A stretch of DNA of 64,000 bases from CBDCXE01 sp965223725 [NCBI: Nitrospinota bacterium] (GTDB lineage Bacteria; Nitrospinota_A; UBA7883), in NCBI GenBank assembly GCA_965223725.1, contig CBDCXE010000006.1, positions 186,001 to 250,000 of the forward strand, written 5' to 3'. Below are positions 46,882 through 56,199 of the stretch, in pieces. The first letter of the stretch is position 1. Each line of letters begins with the position of its first letter. Under the pieces are notes generated by a model, which saw nothing but the letters and a program-made list of their open reading frames with translations, was not told the origin of the DNA and searched no databases. Position numbers and translations under genes: made by a program.

Positions 46882-47871
46882 ATGATTGATACTGATATGG
46901 ACCAGACCATCATCCGGCATACCCTGGATACGCCATACCCGGTGGGGCCTGTCCATATCTATACTGTGCAAAACGAAAATGGATTAACACTGGTCGATAC
47001 CGGCCCGCCCATTCGCTCCGCCATGGAATATCTGAAGGCGAACATCGATCTGGAGGCGCTCGACTATGTATTGATCACCCACTCGCACCCGGATCATTGC
47101 GGGCAGCTGACGTTTCTGGAAGAGAGCACCGATGCGCGATTAATCGTCTCCCACTACGACGCATGGAAATATGAGCGGGCGGACGATATCATCGAGCAGA
47201 TGCTCTGCATATTCGAAAGTTTTGGCTTTCCACCCGCCGAGATAGAGCGGGCCACAGATATGATCGCCTGGTTCCAGAAAACCTTGCCCTTCGCCCGGAA
47301 CTATAACCTGCTGGAGGAATCCGGTGAGCTGATGGACAAGCTGGACATCCGGCACATCAGGTGCCCCGGCCACTCCCAGAGCGATATTGTGTATATGATG
47401 GGCGACGCCGCGTTCACCGGGGATGTATTGTTGCGGGAGATTTTTCAGGCCCCGCTTCTGGATGTGGATTTCGATACTTTCAACAGCCGGTTTTCCAACT
47501 ACTCCGCCTACTGCTCCACCATTGTCAAACTCAAGGGTATCGAGGACATGACCCTCTATCCGAGCCATCGGGAATATGTGGATAGTGTGGACGACCGGAT
47601 CGCGTTCTATGTCACCAAGATAATCGAGCGATCGATGATGGCAAGACCGATGCTGGAAGAGGGGAAGAGCATATATGAAACGGTGGTCAATCTGTTTGGC
47701 GAGAAGCTGGAGGATCCGTTCAAGGTTTATATCAAAACATCGGAAATAGCGTTCTATAACGATTTTCTGAAATCGCCGGAGCGGCTGATCGACGCGCTGA
47801 AGCAGACCGGGCTTTATAACCGAATGAAACCGAAGTTGGCAAGGCTGCGGTTTGCGCCGTTGAAAACGTGA
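46882..47871 (+). CDS. Metallo-beta-lactamase-fold hydrolase
   Basis: 329 aa from the ATG at 46882, with CGAAGGA 8 bases upstream; an earlier in-frame start at 46810 lacks a ribosome-binding site. The zinc motif ITHSHPDHCGQL, later His in CPGHSQSDIVYM, the Asp in GDAAFTGDVLL and SHREY are typical of MBL-fold hydrolases of the glyoxalase-II/thioesterase type. Its place at the end of the beta-oxidation genes suggests an acyl-CoA or related thioester substrate, an inference only. Confidence 0.85.
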   Translation: MIDTDMDQTIIRHTLDTPYPVGPVHIYTVQNENGLTLVDTGPPIRSAMEYLKANIDLEALDYVLITHSHPDHCGQLTFLEESTDARLIVSHYDAWKYERADDIIEQMLCIFESFGFPPAEIERATDMIAWFQKTLPFARNYNLLEESGELMDKLDIRHIRCPGHSQSDIVYMMGDAAFTGDVLLREIFQAPLLDVDFDTFNSRFSNYSAYCSTIVKLKGIEDMTLYPSHREYVDSVDDRIAFYVTKIIERSMMARPMLEEGKSIYETVVNLFGEKLEDPFKVYIKTSEIAFYNDFLKSPERLIDALKQTGLYNRMKPKLARLRFAPLKT

Positions 47872-47887
47872 TCAAGCATGCTATAAT
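47860..47887 (+). promoter_or_regulatory. Putative promoter of the polysaccharide operon
   Basis: TTGAAA (47860-47865), 16 bp, then TATAAT (47882-47887) with a TG one base before (extended -10). The -35 box lies over the end of the MBL gene. The transcript has an untranslated leader of about 150 nt, with a perfect inverted repeat TTTCAGG/CCTGAAA (47917-47941) inside it. Confidence 0.5.
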
Positions 47888-48046
47888 TATAGTCACATGT
47901 TGAGTTGTATATAGCTTTTCAGGGGTTTACACAACCTGAAATCTATATTGTACTAAAGAATTCATTTCTTAAAAAGTCGTCTGCGAGGCATTGATATAAT
48001 TCATTAACGCAGAGCGCTCATCAATAAAAAAACCAAAGGACATAGT

Positions 48047-49390
48047 TTGGCATTTCAATTGGATCGTTTAAAAGGCGACGGTGTGGGGGCAGTGCTTGCC
48101 CGTGGCGCCAGCGGCTCGATGGCCGTGAAGATTGTGGGCGCCGCGATCGCGTTTGGGGTCCAGGTATTGCTTGCGCGGGTTCTGGGGGTAGAGAATTTTG
48201 GTATATATACTTTCGGGATTACTTGTATAAACCTGCTGGCCATCCTTGGCATGCTTGGGATGAACAGCGCCGCCATCCGGTTTGTCTCCACATACAATGC
48301 GGAGAGCAGTTGGGGGCTACTGAAAGGTTTTCTATCCAAATCCTGGCAAATCACAGTTGTTACATCTATCTTTATATCGGTTGTATGCGCAGCTGGGTTA
48401 ATACTATTTGGGGGGGGGCTTGAGCCTGCGCAATTCAATACCTATTTGATAGCTTTGGCAGTTTTGCCTCTCTTTGTGTTACTTCAGGTGAGATGCGCCT
48501 GCATACAGGGGCTGAAAAAAGTTGTGGCGGCTTTGGCGCCCCGGTTGGTGGCTAGGCCGGTTTTGATAGTGGCTGGTATTATTCTGCTGTATGTTTTCAC
48601 AACGGATCAAACGGCGTATATCAGCGCTCCGGCGGCAATGTCTGTGGAGATAATAGCCGTGATGGGGTCGCTTCTATTAGCGAATTGGCTATTGAGACTG
48701 TACCTTCCAGCATCTGCTCGCTCCAGCAAAGTGGATTATGATACCAACGAGTGGATCCGGGTGTCGGTTCCGCTGCTTTTAATATCCGGTTTTCATTTGT
48801 TAATTACCAATACTGATATTGTGATGTTGGGTATGCTGTCCGGCACAACCAATTCCGGACTGTATGCTGTCGCGGTGAAGATATCTAACCTTGTTGCGTT
48901 TGGGCTTGTGGCGGCCAACCATATCGCCGCTCCGATGATAGCCGAGCTTTATTCTCTGGGAAAGATAAAACAGCTTCAACGGATGGCGTCGCTGTCCGCG
49001 TTAATAGCGTTTCTGTTTATGGCGCCTATCAGCATATTCCTTGTCATCTGGGGTGATTTTGTATTGGAGTTATTTGGTCCGGGTTTTGCGGTGAGTTACT
49101 ACCCATTGGTCATTTTAATTGTTGGTCAACTAATAAACGCGCTTGCAGGTTCTGTTGGTCAATTGATGACAATGACCAATCATCAGAAGGAAGCAATGTA
49201 TATGATGGCCATTACCGCATTTTTGAATATACTATTGAATATAATGCTGATCCCTATTTATGGATTGATGGGCGCCGCCATAGCCACAACATTTACCACA
49301 ATTCTCTGGAATGTTTCAATGTTTGTGTATGTGATAAAAGTCGTAAAAATAAACTCTTCACTATTTTCAGTTATGAGTTTGCGGAAATAA
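48047..49390 (+). CDS. Polysaccharide flippase, Wzx/MATE-like
   Basis: 447-aa integral membrane protein of the MOP exporter superfamily (polysaccharide transporter branch), about 12 membrane segments (for example GSMAVKIVGAAIAFGVQVLLARVLG near the start and LMGAAIATTFTTILWNVSMFVYV near the end). It would move lipid-linked oligosaccharide units across the inner membrane. TTG start with AAAGGA upstream. First gene of the polysaccharide cluster. Confidence 0.85.
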   Translation: MAFQLDRLKGDGVGAVLARGASGSMAVKIVGAAIAFGVQVLLARVLGVENFGIYTFGITCINLLAILGMLGMNSAAIRFVSTYNAESSWGLLKGFLSKSWQITVVTSIFISVVCAAGLILFGGGLEPAQFNTYLIALAVLPLFVLLQVRCACIQGLKKVVAALAPRLVARPVLIVAGIILLYVFTTDQTAYISAPAAMSVEIIAVMGSLLLANWLLRLYLPASARSSKVDYDTNEWIRVSVPLLLISGFHLLITNTDIVMLGMLSGTTNSGLYAVAVKISNLVAFGLVAANHIAAPMIAELYSLGKIKQLQRMASLSALIAFLFMAPISIFLVIWGDFVLELFGPGFAVSYYPLVILIVGQLINALAGSVGQLMTMTNHQKEAMYMMAITAFLNILLNIMLIPIYGLMGAAIATTFTTILWNVSMFVYVIKVVKINSSLFSVMSLRK

Positions 49391-49477
49391 AATCGTATAT
49401 TTAATTCGAGAAAAGTAAACCTTGTAATAATGCGATATTGTATAAACTTATAGTTTATACAGAACTGTGAGGAACTT

Positions 49478-50182
49478 ATGGCGATTGCAAGCCCGGATAT
49501 GTACACGGAAGGAGAATATTTCGAAAATAATCCAACATGGCATGTTGAAGATTCTGCTTGGAAAGCAGGAAATATTGTCGAAATTATAGAGAAAAACCGA
49601 TTGGAGGTTAAGACTGTTTGTGATGTTGGATGTGGAGCGGGCGAAATACTGAACCAAATGTTGGCAAAAATGCCACAGCAGATTGAGTTTCATGGCTATG
49701 AGGTGTCGCCGCAAGCATTTGAGATGAGCAAAGGCAAGGAGAATGAAAGGTTACACTTTTATTTACAAGACCCTTTATCGATTACAGACAGAAGCTTTGA
49801 TATTGTTATGGCAATAGATGTTTTTGAGCATGTTGAGGACTACATGGGCTTTTTGAAATATTTAAAAAATATTGGTAAGCAATTTATTTTCCATATCCCG
49901 CTTGATATTTCTGTTCAATCTATTTTGAGAGGTAAATTGAACCTTGTACGATCAAATGTTGGACATATTCACTACTTTACAAAGGAATCTGCCTTGGCAT
50001 CATTGCAAGATTGTGGTTATGAAATAGTCGACCACATGTATACAGGCACCGTCGTAGAGCTGCCATCTCAATCTTTATTATCATCATTGGCAATGTATCC
50101 GAGAAAAGCTTTATTTGCGCTAAACAAAGATTTTTCTGTGCGACTGTTGGGTGGTTATTCACTGCTTGTCTTGGCTAAGTAA
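49478..50182 (+). CDS. Class I SAM-dependent methyltransferase
   Basis: 234 aa with the SAM-binding loop VCDVGCGAGEILNQM (about residues 47-61), an acidic second motif and IVMAIDVFEHVEDYMGFL. GAGGAA precedes the ATG. No acceptor motif visible; in this cluster it probably methylates a sugar or lipid carrier. Its start of an AT-rich stretch to about 53.9 kb contrasts with the GC-rich beta-oxidation operon. Confidence 0.8.
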   Translation: MAIASPDMYTEGEYFENNPTWHVEDSAWKAGNIVEIIEKNRLEVKTVCDVGCGAGEILNQMLAKMPQQIEFHGYEVSPQAFEMSKGKENERLHFYLQDPLSITDRSFDIVMAIDVFEHVEDYMGFLKYLKNIGKQFIFHIPLDISVQSILRGKLNLVRSNVGHIHYFTKESALASLQDCGYEIVDHMYTGTVVELPSQSLLSSLAMYPRKALFALNKDFSVRLLGGYSLLVLAK

Positions 50183-50463
50183 TGCAAAAACTGAAAAATT
50201 TTATTGTTGGTTGGCCTAAATATAGACCTGCAGCTTTACACGAGCATATAAAGAATCATCCAATTATTTATATGCCATGGAAAAAAGAGCCACACTGCTT
50301 TGCTGGTGAAACACCCGAATCAAGAATGAGACCAAGCATATCGCTAGAGATATATAAAAAGATCACTATTGGTTTGATCAGGTCGAAGGTCCCATTACCC
50401 TTCTTTCCATTTATAAATAAGACAGGCTTGATGTATCGCCAATGCTTTATTCCTAAGATCTAA
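50182..50463 (+). CDS. Uncharacterised 93-aa protein
   Basis: Starts at an ATG that overlaps the last base of the methyltransferase stop (TAATG) and ends 2 bp before the polymerase gene. The protein is basic, without a signal peptide, with WPKYRPAALHEHIKNHPII and a C-terminus rich in Phe, Pro and Ile (FFPFINKTGLMYRQC). No family recognised. Tight packing on both sides favours a real gene; a fragment of a longer ancestral enzyme is also possible. Confidence 0.55.
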   Translation: MQKLKNFIVGWPKYRPAALHEHIKNHPIIYMPWKKEPHCFAGETPESRMRPSISLEIYKKITIGLIRSKVPLPFFPFINKTGLMYRQCFIPKI

Positions 50464-50465
50464 AA

Positions 50466-51878
50466 ATGTACGTTCCCAATCATACAAACCAAGAAACTCG
50501 CATAAATGGGTTTGATAATCCTTATTCTGCAACCAAAAGCTTCATAAAGAATAACGGCGCATTCTATCATTTTCTTTTTGTAGTGTTGCTATTAGAAAGG
50601 ATAATGCTCAGTTACGATTTGGAAACAGCCCAAGAATATATTCACTATTCAGATGAGCTTGCCCTGATCCTTCTATTCCCGTTCTTTTTCTCTGGTTTGC
50701 GTATTTTTGTATCATCCAATATTTGGGGCAGAAGGTTTATTTTATTTTCAATTTTGTATTTATTATTCGGCACATTAAGTAGAATTTTTCTGGCTAATGA
50801 CTTTACTAATATTATATCATTTTTTTATGATATTATAATTATATTGAAGTTTCCTTATATCGTCATCGCTCTGTCGGGAATGAACATTTCCAGGAAAAGT
50901 ATCGGCAAGACATCCTATTATTACAAATTGATAATAACGGTGTTAGCGCTGTCCGTGTTTGCTCAATATTTTTTACCTGATCTATATTCCTGGATATTTC
51001 CTGGAACCCTGGAAACATATGCATACTACCTTGATCGCAATATTTTTAGGGCGAGTGGATTTTTCAATCACCCGGCGATTTTCGGCGGATTTACATCTCT
51101 TTTGGTCATCTACTATAGCCAATATTACAGTGCAGAACGCAAACCAGAATACCTATTCTATGGCGCCGTTGCGCTTCTCCTCCTAATAAGCTCTATGCAA
51201 AGGCAAGAGATTGTTGCAGTTATAATTGTTATTTCTGCGTTTGCCTTAAAGCAATCAGGCAGCATGAATGCGAAAATGATCATGGGGATAAAGATTGCCT
51301 TTTTCCTTTGTTTATTTCTGTTTATGCTGTTATATTTTTTTCCTGATTTCCAACAGTACCTGTTGGTGCAATATGAATTATTAAAAATTGAGGAAGGGCT
51401 ATACTCTTCGCATCCCAGGGGCAGGATGTATTTCACCTCGTTTGATATTGCAAATAATTACTTTCCATTGGGGGTTGGGTTTGGCAACTTTGGTGGCTTC
51501 GCCGCGTCACTGTTTGATAGCGACATATATCATCAATACAGTTTTGAAAGTGCTTATTGGTTTAAAAGAAGAGAATTTTTAAACGATACATATTGGCCGC
51601 AAGTTATCGCAGAGAGCGGATGGCTTGGAATGCTTTTCCATCTCTTGTCAATATTTTCTCTTATCCTGTTTGCAAATGGCAGGATTAATCATAAAGCATC
51701 AACGCCCTTACAAATTGTTCAGTTGAAAATTTTCGTTCTAAGTATTGTCTTTCTTTTGATCACATCACTTTCCACACCAATATTCAAAATTACATTGCTG
51801 CTGTTTATGGCATTTTTAGGGAGCGCCAGGATATTGGACAGCGAAGTTGATAACAACGAAAGTGGCAATGGAGTATAG
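50466..51878 (+). CDS. O-antigen polymerase/ligase-like membrane protein (Wzy type)
   Basis: 470 aa with about ten membrane segments and a larger periplasmic loop at about residues 300-380 containing HPRGRMYFTSFDIANN and LGVGFGNFGGF, as found in Wzy/WaaL proteins. It would join repeat units (or ligate them) at the periplasmic face. Family proteins are poorly conserved, so polymerase versus ligase is open. AT-rich gene, in the middle of the cluster. Confidence 0.75.
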   Translation: MYVPNHTNQETRINGFDNPYSATKSFIKNNGAFYHFLFVVLLLERIMLSYDLETAQEYIHYSDELALILLFPFFFSGLRIFVSSNIWGRRFILFSILYLLFGTLSRIFLANDFTNIISFFYDIIIILKFPYIVIALSGMNISRKSIGKTSYYYKLIITVLALSVFAQYFLPDLYSWIFPGTLETYAYYLDRNIFRASGFFNHPAIFGGFTSLLVIYYSQYYSAERKPEYLFYGAVALLLLISSMQRQEIVAVIIVISAFALKQSGSMNAKMIMGIKIAFFLCLFLFMLLYFFPDFQQYLLVQYELLKIEEGLYSSHPRGRMYFTSFDIANNYFPLGVGFGNFGGFAASLFDSDIYHQYSFESAYWFKRREFLNDTYWPQVIAESGWLGMLFHLLSIFSLILFANGRINHKASTPLQIVQLKIFVLSIVFLLITSLSTPIFKITLLLFMAFLGSARILDSEVDNNESGNGV

Positions 51879-51930
51879 GTTAAATACTCAGATCTTTCTA
51901 TAGTAAATCGACAAAATAAAAATAGAATAA

Positions 51931-52935
51931 ATGAAAAAAGCTGTATTTGTAGTCGGAGCCAGCCGCAGCGGAACCACAATGTTAGGCAGAATGTTGGGTA
52001 AACACTCTGCAATTCATACTTTTAAGGAGCTGCACTTTTTTGAGCAAGTATGCACTTCTGATAACTGCTATGACACAATAAATGACACAGAAAAAACAAA
52101 GATTTTAAGCAGGCTTGTTGCAATCGAAAGGGATGGATTCTATCAACAGGATCCATCCAAACATATCGGAGCCGCGGGAAATATATTACAGAGTCAATCC
52201 AGCGGCGCAGATACCTACGCGGATATTTACCGATTGTTTCTTGATCATGAAACAAATAGAAATGGAAAACAAATCGCATGTGAGCAAACACCGCGATACG
52301 TATATTATATTGAAAACATCCTTGAGCTATATAATGATGCAAGTGTAATTAGCATTGTACGTGATCCGCGCGCAGTCTTAACATCCCAGAAACACAAAAT
52401 CAATCGAGAACTATTTAGCAAAGGTAAATTTCCTTTTTGGGAGAAGTTGCGAATTAGAATTAATTACCATCCATATACGATGTCGAAATTATGGAGATCA
52501 GCGGTTAAAGAGGCAATCGCTCGTAAAAATCACAATAGAGTAAAAATCATTAGATTTGAAGACTTGATCAATCATCCAGAAGATATGATGAAGGAAATTG
52601 ATGGGTTTCTTGGTTTGCAATATGAACCTGGACAAACTGATATAGAGGTGGCAGGATCCTCATTGCGGAAAGATGAAGAATCCCGCAAAGGTGTCGACAA
52701 GAACGTTATTGATAAATGGAAAACCAGTGGCGTGACAGATACAGAATTGTACATTTGCCAAAAAGTAGGTTGGCGTGAAATGAGTGAACTGGGGTATGAA
52801 AAGCTTGATGTACGACCAAATATATTTCATTTGTTATTCCTTATATCCATATTCCCGATACATATAATGCTTGCATTATTGGCTAATAAGCATCGAATGA
52901 AAAACATGTTTACAACGATAATGAAACGACTATAA
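51931..52935 (+). CDS. Sulfotransferase-family protein 1
   Basis: 334 aa. N-terminal 5'-phosphosulfate loop VVGASRSGTTMLGRMLG for PAPS and the 3'-phosphate-binding motif SIVRDPRAVLTSQ, as in the Sulfotransfer_1/3 families; IRFEDLINHPEDMMKEI is the usual next block. It probably transfers sulfate from PAPS to a glycan. A hydrophobic segment at the C-terminus (IFHLLFLISIFPIHIMLALL) may attach it to the membrane. Followed by a second member of the family. Confidence 0.82.
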   Translation: MKKAVFVVGASRSGTTMLGRMLGKHSAIHTFKELHFFEQVCTSDNCYDTINDTEKTKILSRLVAIERDGFYQQDPSKHIGAAGNILQSQSSGADTYADIYRLFLDHETNRNGKQIACEQTPRYVYYIENILELYNDASVISIVRDPRAVLTSQKHKINRELFSKGKFPFWEKLRIRINYHPYTMSKLWRSAVKEAIARKNHNRVKIIRFEDLINHPEDMMKEIDGFLGLQYEPGQTDIEVAGSSLRKDEESRKGVDKNVIDKWKTSGVTDTELYICQKVGWREMSELGYEKLDVRPNIFHLLFLISIFPIHIMLALLANKHRMKNMFTTIMKRL

Positions 52936-52945
52936 CAGCAGAAAC

Positions 52946-53986
52946 TTGAATGACTATGTCGAAATGAAAATGACCAGGAATGATACTACTGAAAAGCCGA
53001 TTTTTATATTGGGCGCCCAGCGGTCCGGCACCACATTGGTTAGGTTATTGTTAAATAACCACCCCCGAATTGCTATACCGGATGAATCAACGTTCCTGAT
53101 GCCTATACTAAAAAGCAAGTATCTCAAACAAGCAATAAGTGGTGAACGGTTAAAGAATTTTATCCGTTACTTGCAGGTAAATAAAGAGTTTGAGATATGG
53201 AACTTTGATAATTCGAAAACTATAGACGCGCTATTAAATAAAAAATCGTATTCACTCCATGGTTTGATAAGTGTCATATTTAAAAGCTTTTGTGAAGCAA
53301 AAGGTAAGCCAAGGTGGGGTGATAAAACTCCGTCATTCTTCAGGAAAGCGGATATTCTGAGCAAGTTATTTCCTCAGGCCAAGTATCTTCATATTGTGCG
53401 TGATGGACGAGATGTATTTGCAAGTTATAAGAAAATGAAAGTGATGAGGAACTATGCGGCGGTAAATGCTCTGGAATGGCGGTATAAAGTTTGGAAGATA
53501 GAGAATTTTCTGTCTGGGATCAATCCATCGGACAAAATCACCATCAGATATGAAGATCTTGTGGCAAACCCTGAAGATGTAATGAAACAGGTTTTTAACA
53601 CCATAGAAGAAGAATATGATGATGGCATATTAGAATTTCATAAGGATAGTAAATATAATGTTGGAAAAAATCACTCAAACCTTATATACCAACCTATAAG
53701 CTCAAGTAACACTAATAAGTGGAAAAAAGAATTATCAAAAAGAGAAATAAATATTTTCACAACAATGTCATCGGGCGTATTAAAAAGCTTTGATTACGAA
53801 ATCGGTCAAAAGCGCTTGCCATTTATAGATATGATTTCTTTGGCATACTCATTGCCCATCGGTCTGATTGACAGAATGTTCCGGATCTTCACGATAAAGA
53901 TGATCCGTGAAAACGCTATGAAAAAAGGTATGATCGCGCATGTCCCGGTGGGGTATATGCCTGAAGTGGATGATTCTAAAAAATGA
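52946..53986 (+). CDS. Sulfotransferase-family protein 2
   Basis: 346 aa, probably from TTG 52946, though ATGs at 52964 and 52970 are in frame and no start has a strong ribosome-binding site. P-loop-like ILGAQRSGTTLVRLLLNN, HIVRDGRDVFASYKKM and IRYEDLVANPEDVMKQVF mark a PAPS-dependent sulfotransferase, only moderately similar to the preceding one, so two sites or two sugars may be sulfated. Cytoplasmic enzyme with a hydrophobic C-terminal part. Confidence 0.82.
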   Translation: MNDYVEMKMTRNDTTEKPIFILGAQRSGTTLVRLLLNNHPRIAIPDESTFLMPILKSKYLKQAISGERLKNFIRYLQVNKEFEIWNFDNSKTIDALLNKKSYSLHGLISVIFKSFCEAKGKPRWGDKTPSFFRKADILSKLFPQAKYLHIVRDGRDVFASYKKMKVMRNYAAVNALEWRYKVWKIENFLSGINPSDKITIRYEDLVANPEDVMKQVFNTIEEEYDDGILEFHKDSKYNVGKNHSNLIYQPISSSNTNKWKKELSKREINIFTTMSSGVLKSFDYEIGQKRLPFIDMISLAYSLPIGLIDRMFRIFTIKMIRENAMKKGMIAHVPVGYMPEVDDSKK

Positions 53987-53997
53987 TGGCTCATTGA

Positions 53998-54906
53998 ATG
54001 AATTTGGAAAAAGCGCTGAAACTTATCGTTTGCCCAGAGTGCAGAGGTGATGTAAGTTGCCAGGGTGCCGCCATAACCTGCCCCGGCTGCAAGACCAGCT
54101 ATGAAGTGAAAAACGGTATACCGTTGATGTATCCCAATGATATGGATCGTGAACATTTGGCGGAAGAAGAGCACCTGGCCGATGAAATGAAAAATTCCCC
54201 AGATAACAGATATGAAGCGTTTATCCTTGAACAATGGAACATATCGAAAGAAGAGTTCTGGGACATGGTTGTGAGTAACGTGGATAAAAAGGACGCATCC
54301 GGAACTTTCATAAATATAGGTAGTGGCTTCGACCAGAAATATTTCGACCATGGCCTTGCCAACGATTATGTAAGCTTCGACCTGGTGTTCACTATTCTGA
54401 ATGAGCTGAAATCCAGAAACATAGAACGGCAAACATGTATCGGCGGTGACATTTCACAGCTGCCATTCAAGGATCAAATGTTCGATTATCTTGTAAACAT
54501 CGACGTGTTGCATCACCATACCGACGAGTTGGAAAAGATCATCGAAAGCTTCTATTCCATATTAAAACCTGGCGGCAAACTGTTTCTGGAGGATACCAAC
54601 GCCTGGGGTTTGTTTCAAATGCACAAGTCGATCCTGCTTCCGCAATCGATACATCAGCTCCTGCGAAAATATTATCATAATGTCAAAAAAAGCGACCACC
54701 AACCGGCGGACTATGAGTTCCCCACAAAAGCGGAAAATACGTTGAAAATTTTGAAAGACACCGGTTTTCGCAATATCAGGCTGTATCCAAACAATTCGTA
54801 TCCAAACATTGGTCCGCTGAAGTATAAGCTATATAAATTGTTGTCGCGATGGGAAAGGGTGCCAAAATATCACAATTTTCACTATATGGTTTCGGCTGAA
54901 AAATAA
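53998..54906 (+). CDS. Methyltransferase with N-terminal Trm112-like zinc domain
   Basis: 302 aa. Residues 8-45 carry CPEC...CPGC (four Cys) in a Trm112/zinc-ribbon-like context (LKLIVCPECRGDV, YEVKNGIPLMYP), followed by a Rossmann methyltransferase: FINIGSGFDQKYF, SFDLVFTILNELKSRN, CIGGDISQLPFKDQMFDYLVNIDVLHH and LKPGGKLFLED. It is probably a glycan or lipid methyltransferase of the cluster. Base composition returns toward that of the core genes here. Confidence 0.82.
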   Translation: MNLEKALKLIVCPECRGDVSCQGAAITCPGCKTSYEVKNGIPLMYPNDMDREHLAEEEHLADEMKNSPDNRYEAFILEQWNISKEEFWDMVVSNVDKKDASGTFINIGSGFDQKYFDHGLANDYVSFDLVFTILNELKSRNIERQTCIGGDISQLPFKDQMFDYLVNIDVLHHHTDELEKIIESFYSILKPGGKLFLEDTNAWGLFQMHKSILLPQSIHQLLRKYYHNVKKSDHQPADYEFPTKAENTLKILKDTGFRNIRLYPNNSYPNIGPLKYKLYKLLSRWERVPKYHNFHYMVSAEK

Positions 54907-54918
54907 GATCACTAATAG

Positions 54919-56145
54919 ATGAAAGCGCTGCTAGTTAACAAATATTTTTATCAAAAGGGTGGCTCCGAACTCTCTTTTTTCACCATCGGCGACCTTTTGG
55001 AAAAAAATAACCACCAAGTCTCCTGGTTCGCCATGGAAAGCCCGCAAGACATCGATTCGCCCTACTCGAAATATTTTGTACCCCATATCGACCTGAACGC
55101 CAATCATGGCATTGCAAGCAAGCTGAAGGTCGCTGCTACAGTTTTATACTCCTTTGAAGCTAAATCGAGGATATCAAAACTGATTGATGATGAAAAACCG
55201 GATATCGCCCATTTGCACAATATTCATCACCAGCTATCCCCTTCGATTATCGACGCGCTCAAAACGAAGTCTGTTCCGGTTGTTTTGCACCTCCACGATT
55301 ACAAACTGGCGTGCGCTTCATACGCCCACCTTTCCCACGGCCAGATTTGTGAAGCCTGCAAAGGCGGCAAATATTACAACGTCTATTTTCAAAAATGTGT
55401 GAAAAACTCCGCAGCGAAAAGCGCCCTTAACACCCTGGAAATGTACCTTCATCACAATCTGTTGCATGTATACGAAAAGGTGGACGCATTCATATCCCCC
55501 AGCCGGTTTCTTGCCGATAAAGTCAACGGGATGGGGTTTGAAAAGGAAATCATCCATCTGCCAAACTTTCTTGACAGTTCGGAGTATCAATCCTCATATG
55601 ATACACAATCCGATTACATAGTTTATTTTGGCAGACTGTCCCACGAAAAAGGCATCGCCACCCTTATCAAAGCTATGAACGGGATCGATATCAAACTCAA
55701 AATTGTAGGCGATGGGCCGCTAAGAAAAGATATGGAACAGCTGGCGGCCCAAAACAGCAAAATATCATTTACAGGTTTTTTAAGCGGCGCTCCCTTGCAT
55801 GATGAAATACGCAACAGCCTTTTCGTTGTGGTTCCTTCCGAATGGTACGAAAACTATCCATACTCCGTCCTGGAGTCGTTTGCGTTCGGCAAGCCGGTTC
55901 TGGGCGCCCGGATCGGTGGCATACCGGAAATGGTCAAGGATAATGAAACCGGGCTCACATTCGAATCTGGCAATGTCAACGATTTACGAGAGAAAATAAC
56001 CGCCATGTTGTCTGATATGGATCACCTTCGCAATATGGGCCATCAAGCCCGCAACTTTATTGAAACAAACAACTCGCCGGAGGTGTATTATTCACGATTG
56101 ATGGAAATATATGAAAAAGCAATGCATGGCCAACAATCGGTTTAA
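54919..56145 (+). CDS. GT4 glycosyltransferase
   Basis: 408 aa, GT-B fold. N-terminal acceptor domain (FYQKGGSELSFFTIGDLL, HLHDYKLAC) and C-terminal donor domain with VYFGRLSHEKGIATLIKAM, LKIVGDGPLRKDME, SEWYENYPYSVLESFAFGKPVLGARIGGIPEMV (the E-x7-E motif). A short Cys-rich stretch (CEACKGG) around residue 150 is common in one GT4 group. Adds a sugar to the growing repeat unit at the inner face of the membrane. Confidence 0.87.
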   Translation: MKALLVNKYFYQKGGSELSFFTIGDLLEKNNHQVSWFAMESPQDIDSPYSKYFVPHIDLNANHGIASKLKVAATVLYSFEAKSRISKLIDDEKPDIAHLHNIHHQLSPSIIDALKTKSVPVVLHLHDYKLACASYAHLSHGQICEACKGGKYYNVYFQKCVKNSAAKSALNTLEMYLHHNLLHVYEKVDAFISPSRFLADKVNGMGFEKEIIHLPNFLDSSEYQSSYDTQSDYIVYFGRLSHEKGIATLIKAMNGIDIKLKIVGDGPLRKDMEQLAAQNSKISFTGFLSGAPLHDEIRNSLFVVVPSEWYENYPYSVLESFAFGKPVLGARIGGIPEMVKDNETGLTFESGNVNDLREKITAMLSDMDHLRNMGHQARNFIETNNSPEVYYSRLMEIYEKAMHGQQSV

Positions 56146-56199
56146 GCTCACGCTATGATACAATGAACCTATAAATATTTGATTATTTGCAATATATAA

